From: Veillonella absiana
GTDB lineage: Bacteria > Bacillota > Negativicutes > Veillonellales > Veillonellaceae
Reading direction: 5' to 3' (one strand)
Length of the DNA stretch: 37,988 nucleotides
Assembly (NCBI RefSeq): GCF_032970905.1
Contig: NZ_JAWJZA010000019.1
Position numbers and translations under genes: made by a program
Part shown: positions 16,829 to 23,882 of the stretch, piece after piece
Layout of the letters: every line of letters starts with the position of its first letter
Numbering within the stretch: position 1 is the first letter of the stretch
Notes under the pieces: model-generated
Database searches by the model: none
Told to the model about the DNA's origin: nothing
What the model saw: only the letters and a program-made list of their open reading frames with translations

Positions 16829-16996
16829 ATGAGTTTTTTAACAGCGACTATTAAACAATGGGAATCTAGAAAATTACGTACTGCACGTATTTCTGTAGCT
16901 GGTACAGCTACATCTTGTCCAGTGTGGGCACAACCATTGGCAAGTGAGTATCGTCAAGCCACAGGCCAAGGCTTCCGGGGATTGTTTAACAGATAA
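16829..16996 (+). CDS. Small protein of 55 residues, unknown function, divergent from LysR
   Basis: ATG at 16829 follows AGAGAGG with an 8-base spacing, a good ribosome binding site. The frame runs to TAA at 16994-16996. The product starts MSFLTATIKQWESRKLRTAR and ends GFRGLFNR. It is basic, has one Cys (position 30, in ATSCPVW), no signal peptide and no membrane segment. I do not recognise a family. Support for it being real comes from the ribosome binding site, the possible promoter at 16747 and the divergent LysR gene. It faces the yigZ-like gene, ending only 17 bases from that gene's stop. It could instead be the 5' remnant of a longer gene, though nothing downstream continues it in another frame. 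Confidence 0.6.
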   Translation: MSFLTATIKQWESRKLRTARISVAGTATSCPVWAQPLASEYRQATGQGFRGLFNR

Positions 16997-17013
16997 TTTT
17001 GTATACTTTCATA

Positions 17014-17688
17014 TTAAGAAGGGGCCGTATCCATAGTGATGGGGATGGTTACTTCAGAAAAACCAAGCTCTTCAAAATCGACAGCTCCACTAGTAATATC
17101 TTGGAGCTGCTTTTTTAATGGTTCTAAATCCTCTTGGGGCAGTAGAATGGTGAGTGTAACGGTATCACTAAACTCTTTGGTGAAAGTATACTGTTGGTCC
17201 GTTAAATAGCGTTCAATAGTTCCAAACGTAGCGTAGTCAACATTGGTTTGTAGTTGCATGCGAGTCGTATGCAATTCCTTAGGAGCCTTTTTTAAAGCTT
17301 CGCTCACGGAGTGCGAGTAGGCACGGATAAGGCCACCAGCACCGAGTTTGATACCACCAAAATAGCGTGTTACGACAACGGCAATATTAGTGATCCCAGT
17401 TTTTTTTAGTACTTCTAGCATTGGTTTACCTGCAGTGCCAGAGGGTTCCCCATTATCAGAAGACCGTTGTTGTTCTTGCTTTGGTCCTAAGGCGAAGGCG
17501 GTGCAGTTATGCCGAGCATCCCAGAACTCCTTGTTGATACGAGTAATAAAAGCTTGTGCTTCATCTTCGGTGGAACATGGGTAGAGGGTTGTAATAAATC
17601 TTGATTTTTCAATTACATACTCATCCCGGAATTCTTGTGAAATCGTAGTGAATTCAGGGCATGAACTCACGTGTTCTGATACTGGCAA
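17014..17688 (-). CDS. yigZ: YigZ/IMPACT family protein
   Basis: 224 residues, usual length. The N-terminal UPF0029/IMPACT domain includes EKSRFITTLYPC, WDARHNCTAFALG, SDNGEPSGTAGKPML and VVVTRYFGGIKLGAGGL, the family signatures. A C-terminal alpha-beta domain of DUF1949 type follows. The start is TTG at 17688, with GGGGGTG a few bases upstream as ribosome binding site; no ATG fits as well. Bacterial members have no firm biochemical role; RNA or ribosome association is suggested by the eukaryotic IMPACT relatives. It is convergent with the small gene at 16829. Confidence 0.93.
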   Translation of the reverse strand: MPVSEHVSSCPEFTTISQEFRDEYVIEKSRFITTLYPCSTEDEAQAFITRINKEFWDARHNCTAFALGPKQEQQRSSDNGEPSGTAGKPMLEVLKKTGITNIAVVVTRYFGGIKLGAGGLIRAYSHSVSEALKKAPKELHTTRMQLQTNVDYATFGTIERYLTDQQYTFTKEFSDTVTLTILLPQEDLEPLKKQLQDITSGAVDFEELGFSEVTIPITMDTAPS

Positions 17689-17808
17689 ACTGACACCCCC
17701 TTACTGTAAAAAATTCATCATCATTTCATTATTATATAGCATATAGAGGAGAAAAGTATATATAGAGTATTAAAGGACTATTCAAATTTTAGATACCTTT
17801 TACGAAGT

Positions 17809-17910
17809 TGCTATAATAACAATTTTGATATAGTGGATTGTAATATATTTTTAGAATGTAGAACATGGGGCTAATGATGTTGAGTAAATAATGTTGAGTA
17901 AATGTATAAT
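17809..17910 (+). promoter_or_regulatory. Promoter region of the ECF S-component gene with a direct repeat
   Basis: Non-coding DNA covers 17689-18000. It is very A+T rich and shows no riboswitch I recognise. An extended -10, TGCTATAAT, lies at 17809-17817. A 13-base direct repeat, ATGTTGAGTAAAT, occurs at 17877-17889 and 17891-17903, immediately followed by TATAAT at 17905-17910. TTGAGT of the first copy could serve as a -35 with a 19-base spacer. The repeat may be an operator. Confidence 0.45.
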
Positions 17911-18000
17911 AAATTTTACAATTTAAAAGGAATGTATATAAAGGGATATAATTAATATATGTCGAATTAGTAGTGTATAGTGAAAAAGGAGAGATATAGT

Positions 18001-18516
18001 GTGAAATTTTCTACAAGAGATATTATTTATATTGGTTTATTAGCCGCTCTATGTGCGGTGGCTACAACAATTCGCGTTGAAATTCCTGGTGGAGCTATGG
18101 TTCATATGGGAACTGCCGCTATTTTTACAACATCCATTTTATTTGGGGGCCTCTATGGTGGATTGGGAGCAGCCATAGGTTCAGCACTATTTGATTTAAT
18201 CGGTGGACATACACAGTATTTATTTTTCTCTTTTGTTATTAAAGGTATTTGTGGTCTCATTGTGGGTTACATGACAGCTGGCTATTTACCGCCTACGGTA
18301 AAAGTACCAGTTGCATCGATGGGGCGTATCGTTACGGCTCTCCTTGTTGGTGCGATTTGGACAGCCTTTGGCTATTTCTTGGCATGGTGGTTTGTACTCG
18401 ATAGCATTACTGTTGCCTTTGGGAACATTCAATTTAGTTTGATGACTAGTGCAGCTGGATTTGTAGTGGCGATGATATTGGCACCTAAATTACAAAAATA
18501 TTTCCGCAAAGGATAG
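18001..18516 (+). CDS. ECF-type transporter substrate-binding (S) component
   Basis: About 171 residues with five to six hydrophobic segments. The N-terminus is MKFSTRDIIYIGLLAALCAV, followed by VHMGTAAIF and LYGGLGAAIGSALFDLIGG, which resemble the ECF_trnsprt S-component family. Such proteins capture a vitamin or related small molecule and share an EcfA-EcfA'-EcfT module encoded elsewhere. I set the start at GTG 18001 because AAAGGAGA at 17985-17992 is correctly spaced. The longer frame from GTG 17980 would place that site inside the gene. No transport partner or biosynthetic gene is adjacent, so the substrate is undetermined. Confidence 0.85.
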   Translation: MKFSTRDIIYIGLLAALCAVATTIRVEIPGGAMVHMGTAAIFTTSILFGGLYGGLGAAIGSALFDLIGGHTQYLFFSFVIKGICGLIVGYMTAGYLPPTVKVPVASMGRIVTALLVGAIWTAFGYFLAWWFVLDSITVAFGNIQFSLMTSAAGFVVAMILAPKLQKYFRKG

Positions 18517-18586
18517 TATAGTTCTAGAATCTCCTCTGTTTTATTGATATTTTACAGAATACAAGAGGTAATTAAAACTTTCACTA

Positions 18587-19444
18587 ATGATTATGAGCCT
18601 ATCGATACGATTGATCGGTTCCCGTATTATGGTGTTTAAAAAAGATCATATCAACCCTTATACAAAACAACAAATTCAAGAAAACCAGCAAGTTAATCTA
18701 GAAATAGTACTGGATGCCAGTGGGTCAATGGCCACAGAAATTGGTGGACGACCAATGATGGATATTGCAAAACAATCTATTAAAGAAGTTGTACAATCCA
18801 TGCCAGCAAATTCGAGGGTTGGTCTACGTGTATTTGGACATCAGGGAGATAATACGGATGCTAAGCAAGCAGAGTCTTGTGCAGCGAATGAATTAGTATA
18901 TCCCATCGAAAAGGTAAATGTAGCTGGTATTGAAGCTGCTATGCAACCAATTCAACCGACTGGCTGGACAATCATTGCTTCATCCATTGAAAATGGTATT
19001 AATGATTTACAACAATTTAATAATACTAATGATTTGAATATGTTATACATTGTCACTGATGGCATTGAAACCTGTGGCGGCAATGCGAAGGAAGTTGCAA
19101 AACGATTAACTGATGGGAAAACGAATGTAGTGTTAGGTATTATTGGTTTTAATGTAGATGCACAGCAAGATGCATTACTTCGTGATATAGCTAAGGCGGG
19201 CAATGGGTATTATGCTCGTGCCAATGATGCAGCTCGTTTGACAGAGGAGTTACAGCGCATTAAGGAAACTGCTGATACTACATATAAATGGAAAACATTT
19301 ACGCAATCTGACTGGACTCGAATTAGAAGTAATCATATAAGTGGTAATATGTACAATGGTTTTTTGAAAGGACTTAGAATCGAGTCAACAAGATTTAGAA
19401 AATTAAAAGATGAGGAAGCGGCAAAGCATCAGCCGAAACAATGA
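18587..19444 (+). CDS. VWA-domain protein
   Basis: 285 residues if ATG 18587 is used. A von Willebrand A domain covers about residues 38-225. The metal-ion-dependent adhesion site is complete: DASGS at 43-47, a Thr in QPTGWT, and the Asp of IVTDGIETCGG. LRVFGHQGDN and AESCAANEL are typical of a bacterial VWA group in Firmicutes. No signal peptide, lipobox or membrane segment is visible. No good ribosome binding site precedes ATG 18587 (AGAGGT is 18 bases away) or the internal ATG 18629, so the true 5' end is uncertain and an N-terminal loss is possible. The last 60 residues are basic. It is a single-gene unit closed by the terminator at 19467. Confidence 0.8.
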   Translation: MIMSLSIRLIGSRIMVFKKDHINPYTKQQIQENQQVNLEIVLDASGSMATEIGGRPMMDIAKQSIKEVVQSMPANSRVGLRVFGHQGDNTDAKQAESCAANELVYPIEKVNVAGIEAAMQPIQPTGWTIIASSIENGINDLQQFNNTNDLNMLYIVTDGIETCGGNAKEVAKRLTDGKTNVVLGIIGFNVDAQQDALLRDIAKAGNGYYARANDAARLTEELQRIKETADTTYKWKTFTQSDWTRIRSNHISGNMYNGFLKGLRIESTRFRKLKDEEAAKHQPKQ

Positions 19445-19466
19445 TGGATTAATTGTTTATAATAAG

Positions 19467-19508
19467 AATAGTGCTGTTAAGTATTTACACTTGACAGCAC
19501 TATTTTAT
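19467..19508 (+). terminator. Terminator after the VWA gene
   Basis: A 16-base-pair stem (left arm 19467-19482, right arm 19489-19504, one G-U) with the loop ATTTAC is followed by TTATCTT. The right arm contains the -35 box of the next promoter. Confidence 0.8.
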
Positions 19509-19519
19509 CTTGGTATATT
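19491..19519 (+). promoter_or_regulatory. Sigma-A promoter of the ylxM-ffh-rpsP unit
   Basis: TTGACA (19491-19496), 17-base spacer, TATATT (19514-19519). The -35 is built into the right arm of the upstream terminator. The leader then contains a short hairpin TAGGCCGA/TCGGCTTA (19549-19569) before GGAGG and the ylxM ATG. Confidence 0.8.
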
Positions 19520-19598
19520 ATATGTAAAGTTATTTGACTTGACAGTGGTAGGCCGACAAGATCGGCTTATTTATTTGTCTATTATTAGGAGGTGCGAT

Positions 19599-19922
19599 AT
19601 GGAAGAACGAGTGCTCACAAGTTTACTCATCGATTTCTATGGCCCTCTATTGACGGACAAACAGCGTCAATGCCTTGAACTTCATCATGAGGACGATATG
19701 TCCTTAGGTGAGATTGCTGAGGAACTGGGCGTATCCCGTCAAGCTGTACATGATAATTTACAACGCGCTATGCAGTTGTTAAATGGATATGAGGAAAAAT
19801 TACATCTTGTATCTCAATACGAGAAACGTGAAAGTATACTTGAACAAGTACGTACTGCTTTAACGGCGGATGTAATTTCCAAAACTGAAATTCAAAGTTT
19901 GTTAGCCCGAATGGAGGGGTAA
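19599..19922 (+). CDS. ylxM: YlxM/p13 family DNA-binding protein
   Basis: 107 residues. A sigma-70 region-4-like helix-turn-helix covers about residues 18-65 (LTDKQRQCLELHH, then SLGEIAEELGVSRQAVHDNL). ATG 19599 is preceded by AGGAGG with ideal spacing. An in-frame upstream extension beginning inside the VWA gene is spurious. YlxM is conserved next to ffh, and in streptococci it modulates SRP assembly. It ends 1 base before ffh, so coupling is likely. Confidence 0.94.
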   Translation: MEERVLTSLLIDFYGPLLTDKQRQCLELHHEDDMSLGEIAEELGVSRQAVHDNLQRAMQLLNGYEEKLHLVSQYEKRESILEQVRTALTADVISKTEIQSLLARMEG

Positions 19923-19923
19923 G

Positions 19924-21276
19924 ATGGCTTTTGATAGCTTATCAGAAAAACTGCAGGAAGCCTTTCAATCCTTAAAAGGTAAGGGCAAAATTACAGAAGA
20001 CGATGTCAATCTAGCGCTCCGTCAAGTGCGTACAGCTCTTCTTGAGGCTGACGTTAACTTTATGGTAGCAAAGGACTTTGTAAAAACCATCAAAGAAAAA
20101 GCGCTCGGTGAAGAGGTGTTTGGGTCCTTGAACCCTGCACAAACTGTTATTAAAATCGTAAATGATGAATTAACAGCGCTTTTGGGTGGTACACAAAGTC
20201 GTATCATGATTGCTTCTAAACCACCGACAATCATCATGCTCGTTGGTTTGCAAGGTGCTGGTAAAACGACTACAGCTGGCAAACTAGCTGTGTACTTGCG
20301 TAAGCAAGGCAAGCATCCAATGCTTGTAGCTGCCGACGTATATCGCCCAGCGGCGATTACCCAATTGCAAGTAGTAGGCAAACAGATTGATATTCCTGTA
20401 TTTTCTGATGAAACGCCAGGTGCGAATCCTGTAGATATCGCTCGTAAAGCGGTAGAGCAAAGTACCCATATGTTAAAAGACGTGGTCATCATCGATACGG
20501 CTGGTCGTTTAGCTATTGATGAACCGCTCATGCAGGAGCTTTCAAATATTAAAAATACTGTTAGACCCCATGAAATCTTGTTGGTTGTAGACTCTATGAT
20601 TGGTCAAGATGCGGTAACAACAGCACAAACCTTTAATGAAAAACTTGGTGTTGATGGCGTCATCCTCACCAAATTAGATGGCGATGCTCGTGGTGGTGCA
20701 GCCCTTTCCATTAAGGCTGTTACAGGATTGCCAATCAAGTTTACTGGCGTAAGCGAAAAAATGGATGGTTTCGATGTATTCTATCCAGATCGTATGGCAT
20801 CTCGTATCCTTGATTTAGGGGATTTCAAAACCCTCATTGAAAATGTACAAGGGACCTTGGATGAAGAGGAAGCAAAAGAATTAGCTAAAAAAATGGCTAA
20901 AAATAGCTTTACTCTCGATGATTTCTTGAAACAAATGCAGCAAGTTCGTAAATTAGGACCGTTGCAAAACATTCTTGGTATGTTGCCAGGTATGGGCCAA
21001 GTAAAAGATCAATTAAAAGATATTGATTTAGATAGCAAAGAGGTTCGTCGTGTTGAAGCGATTATCAAATCGATGACCAGTGCGGAACGGGAAGACCCAA
21101 GTATTTTGAATGGTTCTCGACGTAAACGTATTGCTATGGGCTCTGGTACACAAGTACAAGAGGTTAATCGTCTCATCAAGCAATTTGAAGAAGCTCGTAA
21201 GATGATGAAACGCATGTCTAACATGCGCGGCAAAAAAGGCGGTATGCCTAAGATGCCAAAATTACCGTTTATGTAA
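19924..21276 (+). CDS. ffh: Signal recognition particle protein Ffh (SRP54)
   Basis: 450 residues. N domain about 1-90. G domain with GLQGAGKTTT at 108-117, ADVYRPAAITQL and IIDTAGR, with TKLDGDARGG downstream. Methionine-rich M domain from about residue 325, with GMLPGMGQ, AMGSGTQVQEVNRLI and a MMKRMSNM stretch. It binds signal sequences and SRP RNA and targets ribosomes to FtsY and SecYEG. The SRP RNA gene was not found in the window. A 217-base structured gap separates it from rpsP. Confidence 0.98.
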   Translation: MAFDSLSEKLQEAFQSLKGKGKITEDDVNLALRQVRTALLEADVNFMVAKDFVKTIKEKALGEEVFGSLNPAQTVIKIVNDELTALLGGTQSRIMIASKPPTIIMLVGLQGAGKTTTAGKLAVYLRKQGKHPMLVAADVYRPAAITQLQVVGKQIDIPVFSDETPGANPVDIARKAVEQSTHMLKDVVIIDTAGRLAIDEPLMQELSNIKNTVRPHEILLVVDSMIGQDAVTTAQTFNEKLGVDGVILTKLDGDARGGAALSIKAVTGLPIKFTGVSEKMDGFDVFYPDRMASRILDLGDFKTLIENVQGTLDEEEAKELAKKMAKNSFTLDDFLKQMQQVRKLGPLQNILGMLPGMGQVKDQLKDIDLDSKEVRRVEAIIKSMTSAEREDPSILNGSRRKRIAMGSGTQVQEVNRLIKQFEEARKMMKRMSNMRGKKGGMPKMPKLPFM

Positions 21277-21327
21277 ATCACTCAGATTTAGAGGTTTAAT
21301 ATTCTCTTGAATCTAGATCGTGGTGGA

Positions 21328-21434
21328 GATGGTGAAATGCTGAGAGCTTTCATCATCACATGAATAATCAGGTAACTCCTGTAGGAAATCTACAGTGTTA
21401 TACAACAATCAAAAGATTGCATGCACATTTGTGC
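21328..21434 (+). promoter_or_regulatory. Structured leader upstream of rpsP
   Basis: Between ffh and rpsP (21277-21493) no gene is supported, but four stem-loops can be drawn. GATGGTGAAA/TTTCATCATC at 21328-21357. GTAAC..CTGTAG/CTACAG.GTTAT at 21372-21401. CAATC/GATTG at 21406-21419. GCAC/GTGC at 21423-21434. The region could be a ribosomal-protein autoregulatory leader or a processing zone. It matches no riboswitch I know. Confidence 0.45.
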
Positions 21435-21493
21435 TTGGGCAACAACTGTCTAGGGGTTGTCCATGGAATATGTTTCAAGGAGGTGAAACTCAC

Positions 21494-21757
21494 ATGTTAA
21501 AAATTCGTTTGACTCGTTTAGGTGCTAAAAAAGCTCCTTTCTACCGTATTGTAGTTGCTGACGCTCGTGCTCCACGTGAAGGTCGTCCAGTTGACACTAT
21601 TGGTCAATATGATGCTACAAAACAACCAGCTATCGTTAATGTAGACGAAGAAAAAGTTTTAGCTTGGTTAGCTAAAGGTGCTCAACCTACTGATACTGTT
21701 CGCGCATTGTTCAAAAAACAAGGCGTTATGCAAAAATTTGCAGAAGCTAAAAAGTAA
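21494..21757 (+). CDS. rpsP: Small ribosomal subunit protein bS16
   Basis: 87 residues, the usual size, beginning MLKIRLTRLGAKKAPFYRIV with VADARAPREGRPVDTIGQYD. ATG 21494 is preceded by AAGGAGGTG 8 bases upstream, a strong site suited to a highly translated gene. A longer in-frame start at 21395 is spurious. Codon use is more biased than in its neighbours, as expected. It heads the rpsP-khpA-ylqD-rimM group found in many Firmicutes. Confidence 0.98.
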   Translation: MLKIRLTRLGAKKAPFYRIVVADARAPREGRPVDTIGQYDATKQPAIVNVDEEKVLAWLAKGAQPTDTVRALFKKQGVMQKFAEAKK

Positions 21758-21778
21758 TTAATAGAGAGGCATACTGTG

Positions 21779-22006
21779 ATGATAGAATTAATTTCATTAA
21801 TTGCGAAGTCATTGGTTAAGCAGCCTGATGCCGTTTCTGTTACCATGGTTCAAAAAGGCAATACTGAAGTGTATGAACTTCATGTAGCGCCTGAGGACAT
21901 GGGCAAAGTTATCGGAAAACAAGGCCGAATTGCGAAAGCAATCCGTGCTGTTGTAAAAGCGGCGGCTATTAAAGAGAACAAAAAAATATCCGTTGATATT
22001 GTCTGA
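21779..22006 (+). CDS. khpA: KH-domain RNA-binding protein KhpA
   Basis: 75 residues from ATG 21779, or 76 from the adjacent GTG 21776. GAGAGG at 21764-21769 fits both, but MIELISLIAKSLV from the ATG aligns better with the family start. A single KH domain carries the GxxG loop in KVIGKQGRIAKAIR. KhpA works with KhpB/Jag in RNA binding and, in streptococci, cell elongation control. Its place between rpsP and rimM is the standard location. Confidence 0.95.
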   Translation: MIELISLIAKSLVKQPDAVSVTMVQKGNTEVYELHVAPEDMGKVIGKQGRIAKAIRAVVKAAAIKENKKISVDIV

Positions 22007-22021
22007 GTGGGAGTATAATCG

Positions 22022-22429
22022 ATGGAAGAAATGACATTACGTGTCCCTGTGACAGTAAAAGCGAAAGTAACAGAAGACTTTAAAGCAAAAATTATTGCGG
22101 ATTTACAAAGCCGTTTGGAAATGGTTGAACAAGATTTGCAACAAATCGAGTTCCAAGCTAAACGTTTGTTATCTGAACAAGCAAAAATTGATGCCCAAGG
22201 TTTAGTTCAAATTCGTCAACAAATTGATGCAGAGCAACAAAAACGCTTGGCTTTCAAAGAAGATGTAACAGCTAAATTGAAAGAAGCTCAAGAGTTGACT
22301 ATTGGCACAGAAGTTCCACAAGGGAACTTGGAGCAACAAATTACCGTAAAAGTTGGCGACGACTTGAATGCTATGATGGGTGCTGAAATCCTTCTAGAAG
22401 ACGGTAAAATTATTGCGTTCCGTCAATAA
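22022..22429 (+). CDS. ylqD: YlqD family protein
   Basis: 135 residues. Beta-rich ends flank a long charged coiled coil at about residues 20-95 (SRLEMVEQDLQQIEFQAKRL), and the C-terminus is MMGAEILLEDGKIIAFRQ, as in the YlqD family. Function is unknown; position between khpA and rimM is conserved in Firmicutes. Its TAA overlaps the rimM ATG (TAATG). Confidence 0.9.
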   Translation: MEEMTLRVPVTVKAKVTEDFKAKIIADLQSRLEMVEQDLQQIEFQAKRLLSEQAKIDAQGLVQIRQQIDAEQQKRLAFKEDVTAKLKEAQELTIGTEVPQGNLEQQITVKVGDDLNAMMGAEILLEDGKIIAFRQ

Positions 22430-22926
22430 TGAATAAGAACGATCTGATTACCATTGGCATAATTATTGCCCCGCACGGCGTGCGGGGTGATCTTCGTATC
22501 ATGCCACAAACCGATTTTCCAGATCGGTTTTTACATATGGATGCCTGTTACATTGATGGTAAAGAATACCATATTGCATCCGCGCGTTTCCACAAACAAT
22601 ATATTTTGGCAAGCTTTCAGGAAATTCCTGATCGCAATGAGGCTGAATTGATGGCTAAGAAAGAAATTCAGGTGCGTCGCGAGGATTTGGTGGAGCTGCC
22701 AGAAGGTCGTTATTATATTTTCGACATGATTGGTATGGAGGTTCAAGATACAAAGGGGGCTGTGCTTGGCACATTAACTGATGTATTGCAACCTGGTGCT
22801 AATGATGTATATGTAGTGTCCAAAGATGGCGAACCGGATCAATTGTTCCCTGCTATCGATGGCGTTGTCATATCCATTGATGTTGAAAAACAATTGATGA
22901 TCGTTGATCCGCCTGAATGGATTTAA
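22429..22926 (+). CDS. rimM: Ribosome maturation factor RimM
   Basis: 165 residues. The N-terminal RimM domain has IIAPHGVRGDLRIMP, and the C-terminal PRC-barrel has GRYYIFDMIGMEV and ending VDPPEWI. RimM binds S19 and assists 30S head assembly. The last codons and the stop lie inside the terminator hairpin at 22909, so translation reaching the stop may influence termination before trmD. Confidence 0.97.
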   Translation: MNKNDLITIGIIIAPHGVRGDLRIMPQTDFPDRFLHMDACYIDGKEYHIASARFHKQYILASFQEIPDRNEAELMAKKEIQVRREDLVELPEGRYYIFDMIGMEVQDTKGAVLGTLTDVLQPGANDVYVVSKDGEPDQLFPAIDGVVISIDVEKQLMIVDPPEWI

Positions 22927-22946
22927 TATCCTTTAGGCGGTTTTTT
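22909..22946 (+). terminator. Terminator/attenuator overlapping the end of rimM
   Basis: CCGCCT (22909-22914) pairs with AGGCGG (22935-22940), followed by six T. An inner GGAT/ATCC pairing tightens the 20-base loop. The rimM stop codon sits in the loop. Confidence 0.75.
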
Positions 22947-22984
22947 GTATTGTTTTTTTCATGGTCTCCATGTGAGGCTATGAT

Positions 22985-23057
22985 TATAATTTTGAAAGTT
23001 CGGGCAAATAGTTTATTAGAAATTATCACTCTAACACTCGCTGGTGTTATGAGTGAT
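22985..23057 (+). promoter_or_regulatory. Possible promoter and leader hairpin before trmD
   Basis: TATAAT at 22985-22990 is a perfect -10, but with a poor -35 (TGGTCT at 22962). A 13-base-pair stem with one bulge, ATCACTC-TAACAC against GTGTTA-T-GAGTGAT around TCGCTG, lies at 23025-23057, about 20 bases before the trmD start. Either trmD has its own promoter and structured leader, or it depends on read-through. Confidence 0.4.
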
Positions 23058-23077
23058 GAATTTCTCAAGAGGCCTTT

Positions 23078-23818
23078 ATGAATATAGATATTATATCTCT
23101 GTTTCCAGAGTTTTTTGATGCGTTTTTTACGCATTCCATTATCAAACGAGCTATCGAGGCAGAACGTCTCACTATGAAAGTGACGAATCCTCGTGATTTC
23201 TCGCATAATAAACATAATCAAGTGGATGATACGCCGTATGGTGGTGGTGCTGGCATGCTCATGATGGCTCCGCCTATATTTGAGGCTGTTGAAAGTGTCA
23301 CCCAAGAACCGAATATCAACCGTCGAGTTATATTCCTTGGTCCAGCCGGTGAACGATTCACTCAAGAAAAGGCTCGTCAACTCGCCACTTATGATCAAAT
23401 CGTGCTAGTCTGTGGTCATTACGAAGGTGTCGATTACCGCGTAGAGGAACATCTTGTGGATGAAACGATTTCCATCGGAGATTTTGTCCTCACCGGTGGG
23501 GAATTACCAGCCATGGTGGTGTCCGATGCGGTAGCCCGTATGATTCCTGGTGTATTAGGGGCTGCCACAGGGGCGGTGGAGGATTCCTTTTATCGGCCTG
23601 TACTAGAATGTCCCCAATATACAAAACCACCAGAATTTAGAGGTATGGAAGTACCTGCAATTCTACGCAGTGGTCATCATGCTAATATCGCTAAATGGCG
23701 GTTACAAGAATCCCTAAAGAGAACACAACGGTTACGACCAGATTTACTTGACCGTGAGCTCACGAAAGAAGAGCGAAAGGCATTGAAGGAGATTGCGAAA
23801 GAGGCTGTAATTTTGTAA
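23078..23818 (+). CDS. trmD: tRNA (guanine-37-N1) methyltransferase
   Basis: 246 residues. SPOUT knot enzyme that makes m1G37 in tRNAs, preventing +1 frameshifting. Signatures: MNIDIISLFPEFFDAFF, DTPYGGGAGMLM, LVCGHYEGVDYRVEE, ISIGDFVLTGGELPAM and RSGHHANIAKWR. AAGAGG precedes the ATG. It follows rimM after a 151-base gap with a terminator, so its expression may be partly uncoupled from the ribosomal genes upstream. Confidence 0.98.
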   Translation: MNIDIISLFPEFFDAFFTHSIIKRAIEAERLTMKVTNPRDFSHNKHNQVDDTPYGGGAGMLMMAPPIFEAVESVTQEPNINRRVIFLGPAGERFTQEKARQLATYDQIVLVCGHYEGVDYRVEEHLVDETISIGDFVLTGGELPAMVVSDAVARMIPGVLGAATGAVEDSFYRPVLECPQYTKPPEFRGMEVPAILRSGHHANIAKWRLQESLKRTQRLRPDLLDRELTKEERKALKEIAKEAVIL

Positions 23819-23882
23819 AAAGCGTTAAAAAAAGAACTAGGCATTGAATAATACAAGTGTAAGGTAGTAACAAGGAGTTAGC

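Noticed and set aside
17701..18000. Riboswitch (TPP, FMN, cobalamin, preQ1 or similar) before the ECF S-component
   Set aside because: I looked for the conserved boxes of the common vitamin riboswitches and saw none. The region is simple A+T-rich sequence with a direct repeat instead.
19410..19598. N-terminal extension of YlxM starting inside the VWA gene
   Set aside because: It would cross a terminator and a promoter, and the strong AGGAGG before ATG 19599 marks the real start.
21395..21493. N-terminal extension of bS16 from 21395
   Set aside because: bS16 starts with a conserved MLKIRL-type sequence at 21494 behind a perfect ribosome binding site. The upstream frame is part of the structured leader.
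21277..21493. SRP RNA (ffs) gene next to ffh
   Set aside because: The conserved SRP domain IV sequence (GGTCAGG and GGAAGCAGCC) is not present on either strand.
22868..23398. 176-codon minus-strand frame across the rimM-trmD gap
   Set aside because: Most of it is antisense to trmD, and the start lacks a ribosome binding site. The gap itself is explained by the terminator and leader hairpin.
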